Part shown: one piece after another, positions 42,080 through 51,383 of the stretch
How positions within the stretch are numbered: the first letter of the stretch is position 1
Layout: every line of letters starts with the position of its first letter
Assembly: GCF_027594145.1 (NCBI RefSeq)
Contig: NZ_JAQFFK010000001.1
Coordinates: 186,001-250,000, forward strand
Length of the DNA stretch: 64,000 nt
Reading direction: 5' to 3'
Source: Methanococcoides alaskense
GTDB lineage: Archaea > Halobacteriota > Methanosarcinia > Methanosarcinales > Methanosarcinaceae
The notes under the pieces: model-generated
What the model saw: only the letters and a program-made list of their open reading frames with translations
Databases searched by the model: none
Told to the model about the DNA's origin: nothing
Program-made: the position numbers and the translations under genes

Positions 42080-44862
42080 TGCTCATCTCCTTCCTTGTAA
42101 GTGATTTCCAGCTTAGCTTTGAAAGTGGACGGAATGCGTTGCAAAATCTGTTTGATCTGTTGTGCTGTCATCCCAATGAGCTCTATTTTGGCTGAATCAA
42201 TGGTATGAGTTGAAGCAATGCCCCATTTTTCAAAATTCCCCATAAGATTAATACCAGTTGCCTCTTCGTCAGACTGCTTGGTTCGAGTTATTGCTACTGT
42301 TGTTGCTGGTAGTGTTGGTATTTTTTTGATGTTTACCGAACCATTATTTACTGCATCATCGCCCCCACCAAACGGTGTCACTTCAACAGCTTGACTTCCT
42401 GGAGGATCTATTGAAGTGTTTCCTCCAGTTTGTTCTTTGGGTGCGATTGTGGTACCTCCAATAGCTCCTGGAAGTCCGAGTTCAACTTGCCGCATCTCTT
42501 GACCAGTTCGGAAGGCTTTTTGATTAACATAACGAAGCGCATCACTATCCGATTGGTCTTCAGGACGTCGTCCAATCCAGGTTCCAGCCACATTAAGTAT
42601 AATATCTCCCTGGGCAACAATATCCAAAATGCGTTCATATATCTTTGTCTCTCCGAGGAAGGGGATGGCTTCACCTGTATTGGGAACTGGTGGGTTGGTG
42701 AGATCATCCACCAGTGATCCGACAAAATTGGAGTCCTTTGCTTGTTGAACTACAAATGTCTTAAAATCCTCCGGTTCAAAAAGGTTGGAGAGAATTTTTG
42801 ATTCTACATCACCAGGTATCTCTTCACCTTCTTTATATATTTTTTCGATATGGAATACACAATTTTTAGGATTTTGAAAATCCCACTTATGCAGAATCGC
42901 AAATCGATTAAAACGGTTTTTCAGACTACTTCGCAAAGGATTGTCAAACCCGTGGTGTAAGGCACGGTAGGTTGTGTCCCCACCCCATGCTTCACGGGAA
43001 CAGAGATAACTACAACGTGTCAAATGGATTAATTCCTTGTCATTGTAGAGCCCTTCTGTACCACTTTTCAAAAGTAGAAACCGAACAGTATTGTGGCGAA
43101 TCTGCACATGTTTGACAAGCCAAGTACCAAGACAGGCGTTGATATCTGCATTGCTGTCCCCTATTTTTTCGGGGATAACCAGCAACACTGGTTGATTCCA
43201 TTTGGCAGGCATATCAGCTTCGTTGATAACTTCACTCCAGGGGTCATCTTTCCATTTTGTCCCAAGAACAATCACTCTGGAAGTCTGCTGTTTATTTTCA
43301 GGAACAAATATACTCCGCAAAGTTTTACGGATGTGCTCGATATCTTTTCCCGGATGAACTGTCTGACCAGTGTCAGTGTCTGCACCTACTTGCCACAGTT
43401 TATCATTTTTAGCGAATGCACGTACCTTGGAGCGCGGATTCTCATGGAGGCCGAACCAGAAAGCTCCTCTAGGCTCCTCGCTTGTATGTATGTTTACACT
43501 ATTTTCAACCAAGAGCGTAATCTCTGCCTGAAAAGCATTATCATCTATCACATGTTGACTGGTGATATCAAGATGCAGCTCAGCAGGTGTTCCACCTATG
43601 TTTTTGCCTGGAGACATTGAGCGCATCCAAATTGAGCTGACAAGTTCACGGGCATCGGGAACTTCTACCCCTGCCTCTCTGACGGTTTCCAGATTATGCT
43701 GAGCAATTTCTCTTAGTTTTTCTTGGCCTGCCTGATTGGCAATGGAATCAACAAGTGTCTGAACTTCTTCTGAATCACCATCGACATAGAAATGTGCCGG
43801 GGTAATAATTGGTGTATAATTTCCATGACTTCGATATACATGAGCAAGGATACGAATCATGTCACGTGTTTCTTGGGCTACCTGGGAAAGCAGAATGTGG
43901 TCTTCCAAAAGTTCAATCAGTTCCGGGCTAAAAGGCCAGCATTCAAATACCTCTTGCCGTTTTTGATCCTTTTCAGATTCTGATTTATTGGGATGAAGAA
44001 GACGAAAACGTTCACTTGCATAAACGTTTGCAGTAGCTTGGATGTCGCAATCTGGAATATTCCTTCTGTTCTCGAAGAGGCGATGCAAAAGAAGTCTCTT
44101 ACGGTCTTGTTTTGCTGTATTGCCTCTAAAGTCAATCAGCACAGGACCTTGGCGATGAATCTGTTGGAAAGCCTCATTATTGTTGTTCAGAAGAGAGGTT
44201 ACGAAAATAAGAATCTTTGGACTATCCTTAGCTATTTCTGAAAGATTTTGGACAAAATTAAAAGCCCATTGTCGAAGCATGAATCCTGTTTTCGGATCTA
44301 TCTCAGGCAAACCGGTAATCCAGGTCTGAAATTCATCAAGAATCAAACATGTGGGGCAGTCCTCAAACATTTCTTCGAGCAATGACCGGGGTGGATATGA
44401 TTGTTCCATACCCTCGAACTTCCCTCGGTAGAAGTCTCCCTTAGGGTGGCGATCGAAAAGGAGATTCCACAGTAAAGGATATTCATTATTTTGCACGGGT
44501 TCGGAGATGGGAAAGAATCCTTGAACCATCTTGAAATTTTTCATTTCGCTATCATCGAGTTTTTCTCCCCACTCATATAACCAACTCTCAACAGTACTAG
44601 GAGAGTTGATTGCATGGTGCATAACAGCCATTATATGAGATTTACCACGTCCTCGGTCGCCCATTAAAACGATGGGGCTTCCACTTCGTTTGCTGCCTAT
44701 GGCTTTGAGAGCAGTTTGTATATCTGCTGTAGGGTAAGTAATGGACAGAATATAATTTGCGGATTTTTGTACAGCACCTTGATTGTCGGAAGTGCACAAA
44801 GAAATTGCTGTGCCAGGCATCTGTGCTCCAAGGAATTCATCTCTTAACTTAAGATTAAGCAT
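42076..44862 (-). CDS. DUF499 P-loop ATPase of the defence operon
   Basis: A 928-residue AAA-type ATPase (DUF499, COG1483). Walker A GDRGRGKS lies near residue 68, Walker B CLILDEFQTWI near 180, and a C-terminal region follows with a Ser/Thr-rich linker before EKWGIASTHTID. It plays the part of BrxC/PglY as the large ATPase. ATG at 44862 follows AGGAGATT; two earlier in-frame ATGs lack such a site. First gene of the minus-strand operon. Its promoter must lie in the long gap upstream. Confidence 0.88.
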   Translation of the reverse strand: MLNLKLRDEFLGAQMPGTAISLCTSDNQGAVQKSANYILSITYPTADIQTALKAIGSKRSGSPIVLMGDRGRGKSHIMAVMHHAINSPSTVESWLYEWGEKLDDSEMKNFKMVQGFFPISEPVQNNEYPLLWNLLFDRHPKGDFYRGKFEGMEQSYPPRSLLEEMFEDCPTCLILDEFQTWITGLPEIDPKTGFMLRQWAFNFVQNLSEIAKDSPKILIFVTSLLNNNNEAFQQIHRQGPVLIDFRGNTAKQDRKRLLLHRLFENRRNIPDCDIQATANVYASERFRLLHPNKSESEKDQKRQEVFECWPFSPELIELLEDHILLSQVAQETRDMIRILAHVYRSHGNYTPIITPAHFYVDGDSEEVQTLVDSIANQAGQEKLREIAQHNLETVREAGVEVPDARELVSSIWMRSMSPGKNIGGTPAELHLDITSQHVIDDNAFQAEITLLVENSVNIHTSEEPRGAFWFGLHENPRSKVRAFAKNDKLWQVGADTDTGQTVHPGKDIEHIRKTLRSIFVPENKQQTSRVIVLGTKWKDDPWSEVINEADMPAKWNQPVLLVIPEKIGDSNADINACLGTWLVKHVQIRHNTVRFLLLKSGTEGLYNDKELIHLTRCSYLCSREAWGGDTTYRALHHGFDNPLRSSLKNRFNRFAILHKWDFQNPKNCVFHIEKIYKEGEEIPGDVESKILSNLFEPEDFKTFVVQQAKDSNFVGSLVDDLTNPPVPNTGEAIPFLGETKIYERILDIVAQGDIILNVAGTWIGRRPEDQSDSDALRYVNQKAFRTGQEMRQVELGLPGAIGGTTIAPKEQTGGNTSIDPPGSQAVEVTPFGGGDDAVNNGSVNIKKIPTLPATTVAITRTKQSDEEATGINLMGNFEKWGIASTHTIDSAKIELIGMTAQQIKQILQRIPSTFKAKLEITYKEGDEQ

Positions 44863-44901
44863 GGTAATCTCCTGTTGATTCATATTTATATGTATATTCA
44901 A

Positions 44902-46097
44902 TAGTTATCTTTCTTATAGTACCTTTTATTTTAGTGTAGTACCACCAAAATATGGCTAACAATCAACTTAATCTCTTTGTCATTTATATTCCCTTGGTAC
45001 ACATCAACAATTATTTATGTTTCTCTCTAGCATCAGTATCCTATATTTAAATTCTACCACCTTATTTGTTTTTCCAATTCGATTATAATAATATTTAATC
45101 AGTATATTCTATGAATATTTATATCTTCTGATTTTGTGGTACTGTTAAGATTCTTGCATTGTTATAAACAGCAATATCATCTATTATGAAAATCCCTATT
45201 ATAATTATACTAAGTAAAGTTGCCAACGTGGTATTTGATGAGAGGGATAGAATCATTAAGATCAAACCAACTAGATATAATGCAGGTAATAATAATTTAT
45301 AGTATAATCTTTTGAAAGGTTGTCTGAATTGTGGATTATCTATAAGTTCCGATTGCCACAGGCTCCTTATTTACGTTGCGTCTCCAATGACAATTACGAC
45401 CTTTGCTTCAGGCTTGAGGACTTCCTTTCACTTAGAAGAGCATTCACACATGTCTTCGAAGGCACAGTCTAAAGGATTCTACAAATTGTTCCTATTCGTA
45501 GTATTATAGACTGCTCCGCATTCACTCTAACATCGAAGCAAAGCGGGTAGATTTTGCTTCCATAACATTGATGACAAAGATCTCTGAAAAACAAAGTTCG
45601 CATGTGGAACCAACTGAGCAAACGTTACCTTAATTTTGATTCTGGCAGTGTTGTGCAAACTCTTTTTCTCAGACTATATGGAAAGATCCGAGCATCTCCT
45701 CAAGATTCACTTGATTTGATATTCTTACCGCTTTGTTACAGAACCTCTATCATATTCCAAACACTTCGCTCATTTCCAATTTAAATTCTTAAAACGTCTT
45801 TCACTTCATCAGCCAAATCATGTTTACATGGTTGGTATCTTCAGTACCATACATAGAGAAGTAAATTTATTCAAAATCAAAAAGTAAGAAATCTGAAGCT
45901 ATAATCATTGCAGACTTTTGGATCTTTTGTTTTTCAAATCCATGCTTAGAATATTAAGAAGGCATTAGGACTTCTGTAGTCCAGTATTAAATTGTTGATG
46001 TTTTGTAACACTTAAAAATCAATAGTTTCCTCTATGTCCAATTATTTTCAACAATTCCGCATTTTTCAGCAGGTGTTCTTTTATGCTTTATACCTTT
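44902..46097. other. Decayed AT-rich stretch
   Basis: About 1.2 kb without a credible intact gene. It holds a short methylase-like remnant (45371-45430). On the minus strand at 45130-45370 a start-less frame has two hydrophobic segments (LLLPALYLVGLILMILSL and LLSIIIIGIFIIDDIAVY). Two plus-strand frames of 60-65 codons (45312-45509, 45602-45784) have no ribosome site. I read it as degraded genes plus the defence promoter. Confidence 0.5.
45371..45430 (-). pseudogene. Remnant resembling a DNA methyltransferase C-terminus
   Basis: One minus-strand frame reads KEVLKPEAKVVIVIGDAT then stop, close to the 'R-VLKPGGKAVIVIGD' strand near the end of many N4/N6 DNA methyltransferases. It has a stop just upstream and no start, so it can only be a fragment. 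The match is short and from memory. Confidence 0.35.
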
Positions 46098-46397
46098 TTA
46101 TACTAATTCGCCATGTCCTCTACATAAGTTTAAATAGTCCATGGCATCTGTAGAATTTACGAGTGAGCGGTGGACCTCGTCACCGTTTTGGTTCTCTACG
46201 GTAAAATATGATACTTGGGTGGTCTTGTAGGTTAACTGCATTAATTCACCAAGTGTGAGTTTGTCGTCCAAGATATGAACAAAGTAGGGTTCAGAGGTAA
46301 CATAATCAAGCTCAAAGAAAGTGGTGACAAGACCACCTGTTTTTTGATAGTAGAAATTGATGAATGCTATTTTATTATTATAATTTTTGTGTGGCAA
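46098..46397 (-). CDS. Hypothetical protein
   Basis: A 99-residue soluble protein beginning MPHKNYNNKIAFINFYYQKTGG (TTG start). Predicted mixed alpha/beta, with no cysteine pair, helix or known motif. An AT-rich TATA-like stretch lies just upstream on its strand, so a nearly leaderless mRNA is possible. Family unknown. Confidence 0.5.
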   Translation of the reverse strand: MPHKNYNNKIAFINFYYQKTGGLVTTFFELDYVTSEPYFVHILDDKLTLGELMQLTYKTTQVSYFTVENQNGDEVHRSLVNSTDAMDYLNLCRGHGELV

Positions 46398-46499
46398 TTT
46401 AACGTATATTAAAGTATATATAGAAAATTGTAAATTATCATGAATAGTTTATGCTAACAGTCCATATAAAAAATAAAAGTCAATAAAGGAGATCTCACA

Positions 46500-47381
46500 A
46501 TAAATATTATAACCTTATACTATTCAATTGGTCTTTTAGTAGTAATCTTTATTTTTTGGTTTATTGCATATATTTCATGCATCTGTTTGCTATGGCCTGC
46601 ATTATCTTATGGGGTTTCAAAAATGAATGATTTTATTAAAAGAAATAAAGAATTCTCATACAAAATTGCAAATGGAGTTATCATAACTATTTTTGCAACA
46701 TTTGTAGCATTAATAGTAGTAATACTGACATCGATATTAAATAAAATGTACACAGTGGATCCGTTAGATACATCTGGATCTTTAAGTGTATATATTAATG
46801 CGTTTATTGCAGCTGCTACTTTTTTGTATGTAACTTATACTTATCGTGCAATTCAACAGTCGGAACATAGCATTAAACAAACATCTGTAATACAACAAAT
46901 GGGCAATATAGAAAAAAAACTTGAAAACATGTATTATCCCCTAAAACATGTTTTAAATAATGATTTCAAAATAAACTACGATAGTAATTCAACCTATATA
47001 ACATTAGAATCCACTGATATTTTAAAAATCAAAGCAAATTTAGCTAAAATAAATAAATTTTCACATTTAGCTTCAGATGATTTAAATTTAAAATTAGAAG
47101 ATTTCCTATCTTATTTTGAACCGAATTCAGCTATTTTAAAAAGAAGACACCATCAGATGTTGACTAGTCAAATTTCAAGAGAAACTGACGATAGAATGAT
47201 CGGAAATCTAATGTTTAGCCGTACAATATTGTTGATTCCAGAAGATGAACAGTACTTAATGCACCATATAGTACAAAATAAAGAGAAGATTAGCAAATTA
47301 TATGATGAAATTGTAGACAAAGTAAATGAGGATATAACCTATTACAAAAGAAGCCTTGCAGAGCTAAACAAGAAACTTTAA
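46500..47381 (+). CDS. Membrane protein with apparent ATA start, unknown
   Basis: A protein of about 293 residues if it starts at ATA 46500, eight bases after AAGGAG (46486-46491). That start gives a first hydrophobic helix (SIGLLVVIFIFWFIAYISCICLL). The first standard starts in frame are TTG 46587 and ATG 46623, neither with a ribosome site. Two more helices follow (GVIITIFATFVALIVVILTSIL and SVYINAFIAAATFLYVTYTY), then a long, charged, soluble domain to the C terminus. The shape resembles membrane-anchored phage-resistance proteins, but no family is recognised. Confidence 0.65.
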   Translation: MNIITLYYSIGLLVVIFIFWFIAYISCICLLWPALSYGVSKMNDFIKRNKEFSYKIANGVIITIFATFVALIVVILTSILNKMYTVDPLDTSGSLSVYINAFIAAATFLYVTYTYRAIQQSEHSIKQTSVIQQMGNIEKKLENMYYPLKHVLNNDFKINYDSNSTYITLESTDILKIKANLAKINKFSHLASDDLNLKLEDFLSYFEPNSAILKRRHHQMLTSQISRETDDRMIGNLMFSRTILLIPEDEQYLMHHIVQNKEKISKLYDEIVDKVNEDITYYKRSLAELNKKL

Positions 47382-47420
47382 TCAATTTAATGTTAAATTG
47401 TCTTTAGTTTATGAAAAAAT

Positions 47421-47484
47421 GGTTTTGTAGAAATCCTTTATGGTTACAACAATTAAACTATAGTACTAGGATTTCCACAAAGCC
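47421..47484. repeat. MITE-like 64-base inverted-repeat element
   Basis: GGTTTTGTAGAAATCCT (47421-47437) and AGGATTTCCACAAAGCC (47468-47484) are inverted repeats matching at 15 of 17 positions around a 30-base centre. The same end occurs alone at 58043-58059. This looks like a non-autonomous insertion sequence derivative. Confidence 0.55.
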
Positions 47485-47563
47485 GAAATATGATAAAAAA
47501 GGGAAACAAATAATGGGTCTTAACAATTATTAAAATATTTGTCATAAAACAATAATTTAATAA

Positions 47564-48202
47564 TTAATGTTCTTCCTTTTTCCACTCTCCATTTTCGTAT
47601 ACATACCCATAATTTATCAATCTATTTGTAATAGTTGATGCAGTGACCCCAAAATATTTCCCACATGCATTTGCTGATAAACCTTTTTCGATAAGCTCTT
47701 CGAGTTTCTTACTAGGAATTTCTTTCTTTGGTCTGTGACAAATAACCCCTCTTTGTTCCGCAGCTCTTCGCCCAGCTGTCATTCTTTCATTAATGATGGA
47801 TCTTTCAAATTCCGCAAATGAAGCCATTATCTGTAATGTCAACTTTCCCATTGCAGAAGATGTATCAATTGGCTGGCTTGTTGCTGCAAAGGATACACAA
47901 TATGACTCAAGCTTTTCAACACTGACGAGACAATCGATTATGGACCTAGCAAATCGGTCAATCTTTGTTACAAGCAGAATTTGGAATTTGCCATCCTCTG
48001 CATCTTGCATTATATTCTGAAAGGCAGGTCTCTCAGTGTCTTTACCTGAAAATCCAAAATCGATATATTCCTCATGAACAACCCAACCTTTTGAGTGACA
48101 ATAATTTCGGAGTTCTTGTCTTTGCAAATGTATCGAATCCTGTTGATTGTCTGTTGAAGTTCGAATGTAAAGCCCAGCTTTTTTTATAGTATTATTTTTC
48201 AT
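47564..48202 (-). CDS. Serine recombinase/resolvase
   Basis: A 212-residue small serine recombinase. Catalytic Ser in YIRTSTDNQQ (residue 16), then the IDFGFSGKDTERPAFQNI and LLVTKIDRFARS motifs, the E helix GKLTLQIMASFAEFERSIINERMTAGR, and a C-terminal helix-turn-helix (SANACGKYFGVTASTITNRL). It may resolve plasmid multimers or move the element; it is separate from the tyrosine integrase at the right end. Confidence 0.93.
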   Translation of the reverse strand: MKNNTIKKAGLYIRTSTDNQQDSIHLQRQELRNYCHSKGWVVHEEYIDFGFSGKDTERPAFQNIMQDAEDGKFQILLVTKIDRFARSIIDCLVSVEKLESYCVSFAATSQPIDTSSAMGKLTLQIMASFAEFERSIINERMTAGRRAAEQRGVICHRPKKEIPSKKLEELIEKGLSANACGKYFGVTASTITNRLINYGYVYENGEWKKEEH

Positions 48203-48508
48203 TTTAAATCAACTCTTTTTTTATTTTCAAGAAGATTATATATTTCTGAATGCATATATATATTTTGTTTGTAATATTAAAAAGCTGAAGCTTAATAAAT
48301 AGAAAAAGGATGGGAAAAAGGAATATTTCTGGTGTTCCGGGAACAAATAGGAGCTGTTTGTTCAGTTGAAGCTAGATAAATGAATAAAGAAACGATTTGA
48401 CCAGGTTAATCTTCCTAGTGTTCGATGCAGTGAAAGCTGTTGGTTCCTGAATCCCGTTTGCGTGATTAAAGATATTGTTAAGTATAATCAAATCTTCAAA
48501 TTGTATTC
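48203..48508. other. Intergenic promoter region
   Basis: About 300 AT-rich bases between divergent genes. TATA-like repeats of TATATAT near 48240-48270 may serve the recombinase. Nothing else is recognised. Confidence 0.4.
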
Positions 48509-49294
48509 ATGGACTCATACGATGAAACAGTTAAAACTGCTGGTGAAGTTGCTAAATTGGCTACAAAATCGCTTGATGTCGTTGGTCAATTTGGTGGTTT
48601 TCTCTCGAAGATTTTTGGAACTCCTGCCAAAGATGCCTATGGTATTGTAGGAGATCAAATTGATTTCATCCAATGGGAAAGACGCACTAGGATGGTGGAA
48701 ATAGTAAATCAGTATCATGAAAAAAAAGGCTTTCCTCCAGTAAGACCGATTTCTCCTAAATTTGCAATTCCCATGATTATGAATGCAGGTCTGGAAGAGG
48801 ATGATGATTTGCAGGATATTTGGTGTAGACTTATTGCGAATAGTATGGATGCAAATTTTGATTTTGAAATCAGATATGCTTTCATTGAAATGATAAAAAG
48901 TCTTTCATCTTTAGATGCTCAAATTTTGAGTCTTGTTTATCGCGGTGCATCAAAGTATTCCTCTATACCATCAAGGAATTTTGCTGAAGATGATGATGTT
49001 TTTGACAATGAAACTGATTATGTTGTTCGTAAAGAACGTATGCAATCTTATTTCATGAGCAAAGTAGTTATTAAACATAAATTGGGCTGCACAGGCGAAT
49101 TATTAGATGTTTCTATTCATAATTTGCTTAGAGTCCAATGCTTAAATGATTCTTCCTTAGAAGATGCACTTTCTGCTTTCGAGACTATTGATGATTTTGA
49201 TGATTTTGGTGACCTTAATCTTATGGTTCCGAGGGGGTATTATAGTCTTACCCCTTTAGGAATAGTATTTGTTGAAGCGTGCATAATTATGTGA
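48509..49294 (+). CDS. Abi-alpha-like (DUF4393) protein
   Basis: A 261-residue protein matching the Abi_alpha pattern: an amphipathic N-terminal region (AKLATKSLDVVGQFGGFLSKIFG), then GDQIDFIQWERRTRMVEIVNQY, then PISPKFAIPMIMNAGLEEDDDLQDIWCRLIANSMD, which is the family hallmark. Members occur in abortive-infection loci. It lies in the element between the recombinase and the replication module. It is probably a second, stand-alone defence gene; its mechanism is not known to me. Confidence 0.75.
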   Translation: MDSYDETVKTAGEVAKLATKSLDVVGQFGGFLSKIFGTPAKDAYGIVGDQIDFIQWERRTRMVEIVNQYHEKKGFPPVRPISPKFAIPMIMNAGLEEDDDLQDIWCRLIANSMDANFDFEIRYAFIEMIKSLSSLDAQILSLVYRGASKYSSIPSRNFAEDDDVFDNETDYVVRKERMQSYFMSKVVIKHKLGCTGELLDVSIHNLLRVQCLNDSSLEDALSAFETIDDFDDFGDLNLMVPRGYYSLTPLGIVFVEACIIM

Positions 49295-49428
49295 CTTACT
49301 AAAGGGTTACTGAATCAATCCCCAAAGCCACAAAAAACCAGAATTTTATTTTATTTTTTTGGCTACAACAACACTATTAATTGACACAAAAACCAGAATG
49401 CCAAATATTTTCATATAATTCTTAATTG

Positions 49429-50382
49429 TCAAAATATCATCACTTTTGGTTTCAACATTTTGTCACTCTCGACAGTGATACTATTCTTCCCTAATTTAGT
49501 AATTTTAAAATGATATCTCAATATATCTTTATCTTTTAATGGTGCCTTTGCATGTTTTCTCTCTTGCTCACGTTTAAATTCAGCATGACTCAAGATCTCA
49601 ACACTGCCCCTGTTAAATAGTGTTTTTCCACTCAGCAAAATCGGTAACATATTTTGATATTTTCTGAAAAAATCACCGGTCAGATACACTTTGCTATCAT
49701 AGAAGCGTTTGCATAGCTTATAGCGAGATTCAGCAAGTTTCTTATGGTTATTTTCACTTTTAAGTAATTGTTGCGATTTACGTTTTGATTGATTACCTTC
49801 AGATGCAGATTCTTGCTTTAGTTGCATTGTAACAACAGGCTTTTGTATATCCATCAACTCAATTTCTAAATCAGAAATTCTCTTATCTTTTTCACCAAGC
49901 AATTTTCTTAATTTTTTGACTTCTTCGGAACTATCCTGGCCTTCGTAATTTTTATCGTTACTTGAAACAAAGTTACTTGGCTTTGAATGAGCCTCCTGAA
50001 CTACAGCAATTCCACCTTCAAATAATCCTTTGCTACGTATTTTGTTATCAACAGCTTGGTTAAACAATTCTTTATTATTGAGAATTACATCCACCATTTC
50101 AACTGCAATCGGGTTTGCTTGACTCATTACTAATGCATCGAACTTTTCTTTATTGATATTTGGATTTTTAGCGTGTTCTATGCCTTTTGGAGACGTTAAT
50201 TGATAATGAAATGGCTGTTTTTGTCCTTTTTTAATGATGTATCCTCGCTTTCGCAGATTTACAAGTTCAACCTTGAATGACTGATAATTTTCATATGGAA
50301 TTGATTCGAAGATAGCTCTACTAGTGTTATTTCCTGTTAGTATTGATTTCAAAATTAATCCTTTCAATTGACAATCTTTCAT
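49429..50382 (-). CDS. Coiled-coil protein with N-terminal winged helix, unknown
   Basis: A 317-residue protein. Residues about 5-65 look like a winged helix (SRAIFESIPYENYQSFKVELVNLRKRGYIIKKGQKQPFHYQLTSPKG). Residues 150-215 form a charged coiled coil (SSEEVKKLRKLLGEKDKRISDLEIELMD). The rest is basic. It lies next to the iteron array, so it may bind the origin or act in partitioning; this is inferred from place only. Confidence 0.6.
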   Translation of the reverse strand: MKDCQLKGLILKSILTGNNTSRAIFESIPYENYQSFKVELVNLRKRGYIIKKGQKQPFHYQLTSPKGIEHAKNPNINKEKFDALVMSQANPIAVEMVDVILNNKELFNQAVDNKIRSKGLFEGGIAVVQEAHSKPSNFVSSNDKNYEGQDSSEEVKKLRKLLGEKDKRISDLEIELMDIQKPVVTMQLKQESASEGNQSKRKSQQLLKSENNHKKLAESRYKLCKRFYDSKVYLTGDFFRKYQNMLPILLSGKTLFNRGSVEILSHAEFKREQERKHAKAPLKDKDILRYHFKITKLGKNSITVESDKMLKPKVMIF

Positions 50383-50969
50383 TTTCTTGATATTATCACC
50401 TTTTAGATTTGATAGGTTAACACTAACTGTTAACCCTCATATTTAAATTGTTTTGAAATTATATAAACATTCTCAATATTTCATATGGTTAATTCCGAGA
50501 AAAAGCAACAGGATCCCTCAAGAGTTTATTGATATGTTTTGTAAAATCTCAATAAATAATAGAAGTAACAATGTTCTTTAGAAATCTAGTAGTAATAATC
50601 ATAATATTAATTTTCACTTAAAAGTAGAGGAATGTTGTCTATGAAATATACTAGGTGATTCAATCATAATAGATCTAACAAGTGTATTAAGTATACAAAA
50701 TATACGAGATTACAAGATAGTAAAACTCTAATTTTCTAATTAAAATAGTAGTCAACGCCTGGAATCAAAAAATTGGTGGCATATTACCCCATAGTCAAGA
50801 GATCATTTAGAAGGCAATAAATGTACCCTTTTAACCCAAAATGCTCTTAAAACTGCTCTAAATTGCTTTGAACTAAAATTAATAGGTAAGATATCGATCA
50901 AAGTGATTACTCAATAATATTCGTAAATATCACAACTTCTTGAAACTGAACAAATAATACGGATTCAAG
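50383..50969. other. AT-rich intergenic region beside the iteron array
   Basis: About 590 bases with no credible gene. It holds the promoter of the 317-residue protein and borders the array. Confidence 0.4.
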
Positions 50970-51312
50970 TATACCACTAATGATTGCAACAAGAATAAAT
51001 CATTTTCAAAATTATACCACTTTTTCTGGAAATATACCACTGTTTTGAAATCAAAAAATGAAATAACGATGTTTAATTATCCCACTAATACCACTTATAC
51101 CACTAAAAAGATAATAAAATATAAAAAAAGGTTAATTTTAGTTTTTGCAATCGATGAAAAATATTTGTTTCTTATTTTCGGTGGTATAGGTGGTATAAGT
51201 GGTATTAATGTATTTCATCTACAATTTCTGGTCAGATTAAAGTGGGATTAATAAAATAGAAAAGTGGTATAGTCATTTATGTGTATAATTTTTGATGTGT
51301 AAAAGTGGTATA
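50970..51312. other. Mirror-symmetric iteron array, candidate replication origin
   Basis: Twelve copies of the 9-mer TATACCACT. Left of centre all six are in plus orientation: 50970, 51013, 51033, then three head-to-tail at 51078 (TATCCCACT), 51087 (AATACCACT) and 51096. Right of centre six inverted copies: three head-to-tail at 51180 and 51189 (both GGTGGTATA) and 51198 (AGTGGTATT), then 51241 (AGTGGGATT), 51263 and 51304. Distances from the centre (51142) match in pairs to within two bases: about 168/166, 125/125 and 105/103, with the triplets also balanced. The middle 75 bases are almost pure A+T, suited to unwinding. The DUF927 helicase gene ends 72 bases away. Confidence 0.75.
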
Positions 51313-51383
51313 GATCCCTAGACATTTCATTTTTGGAGATATATATCTAAAAAATTGAATGTATGATTTAAAATCACAATCAT

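Noticed and set aside
51045-51251. 68-codon open frame across the iterons
   Set aside because: No ribosome site and composition dictated by the repeats.
50970-51312. Short repeats as a CRISPR array
   Set aside because: Units are 9 bp, partly contiguous, and reverse orientation at the centre; no spacers of even length and no cas genes.
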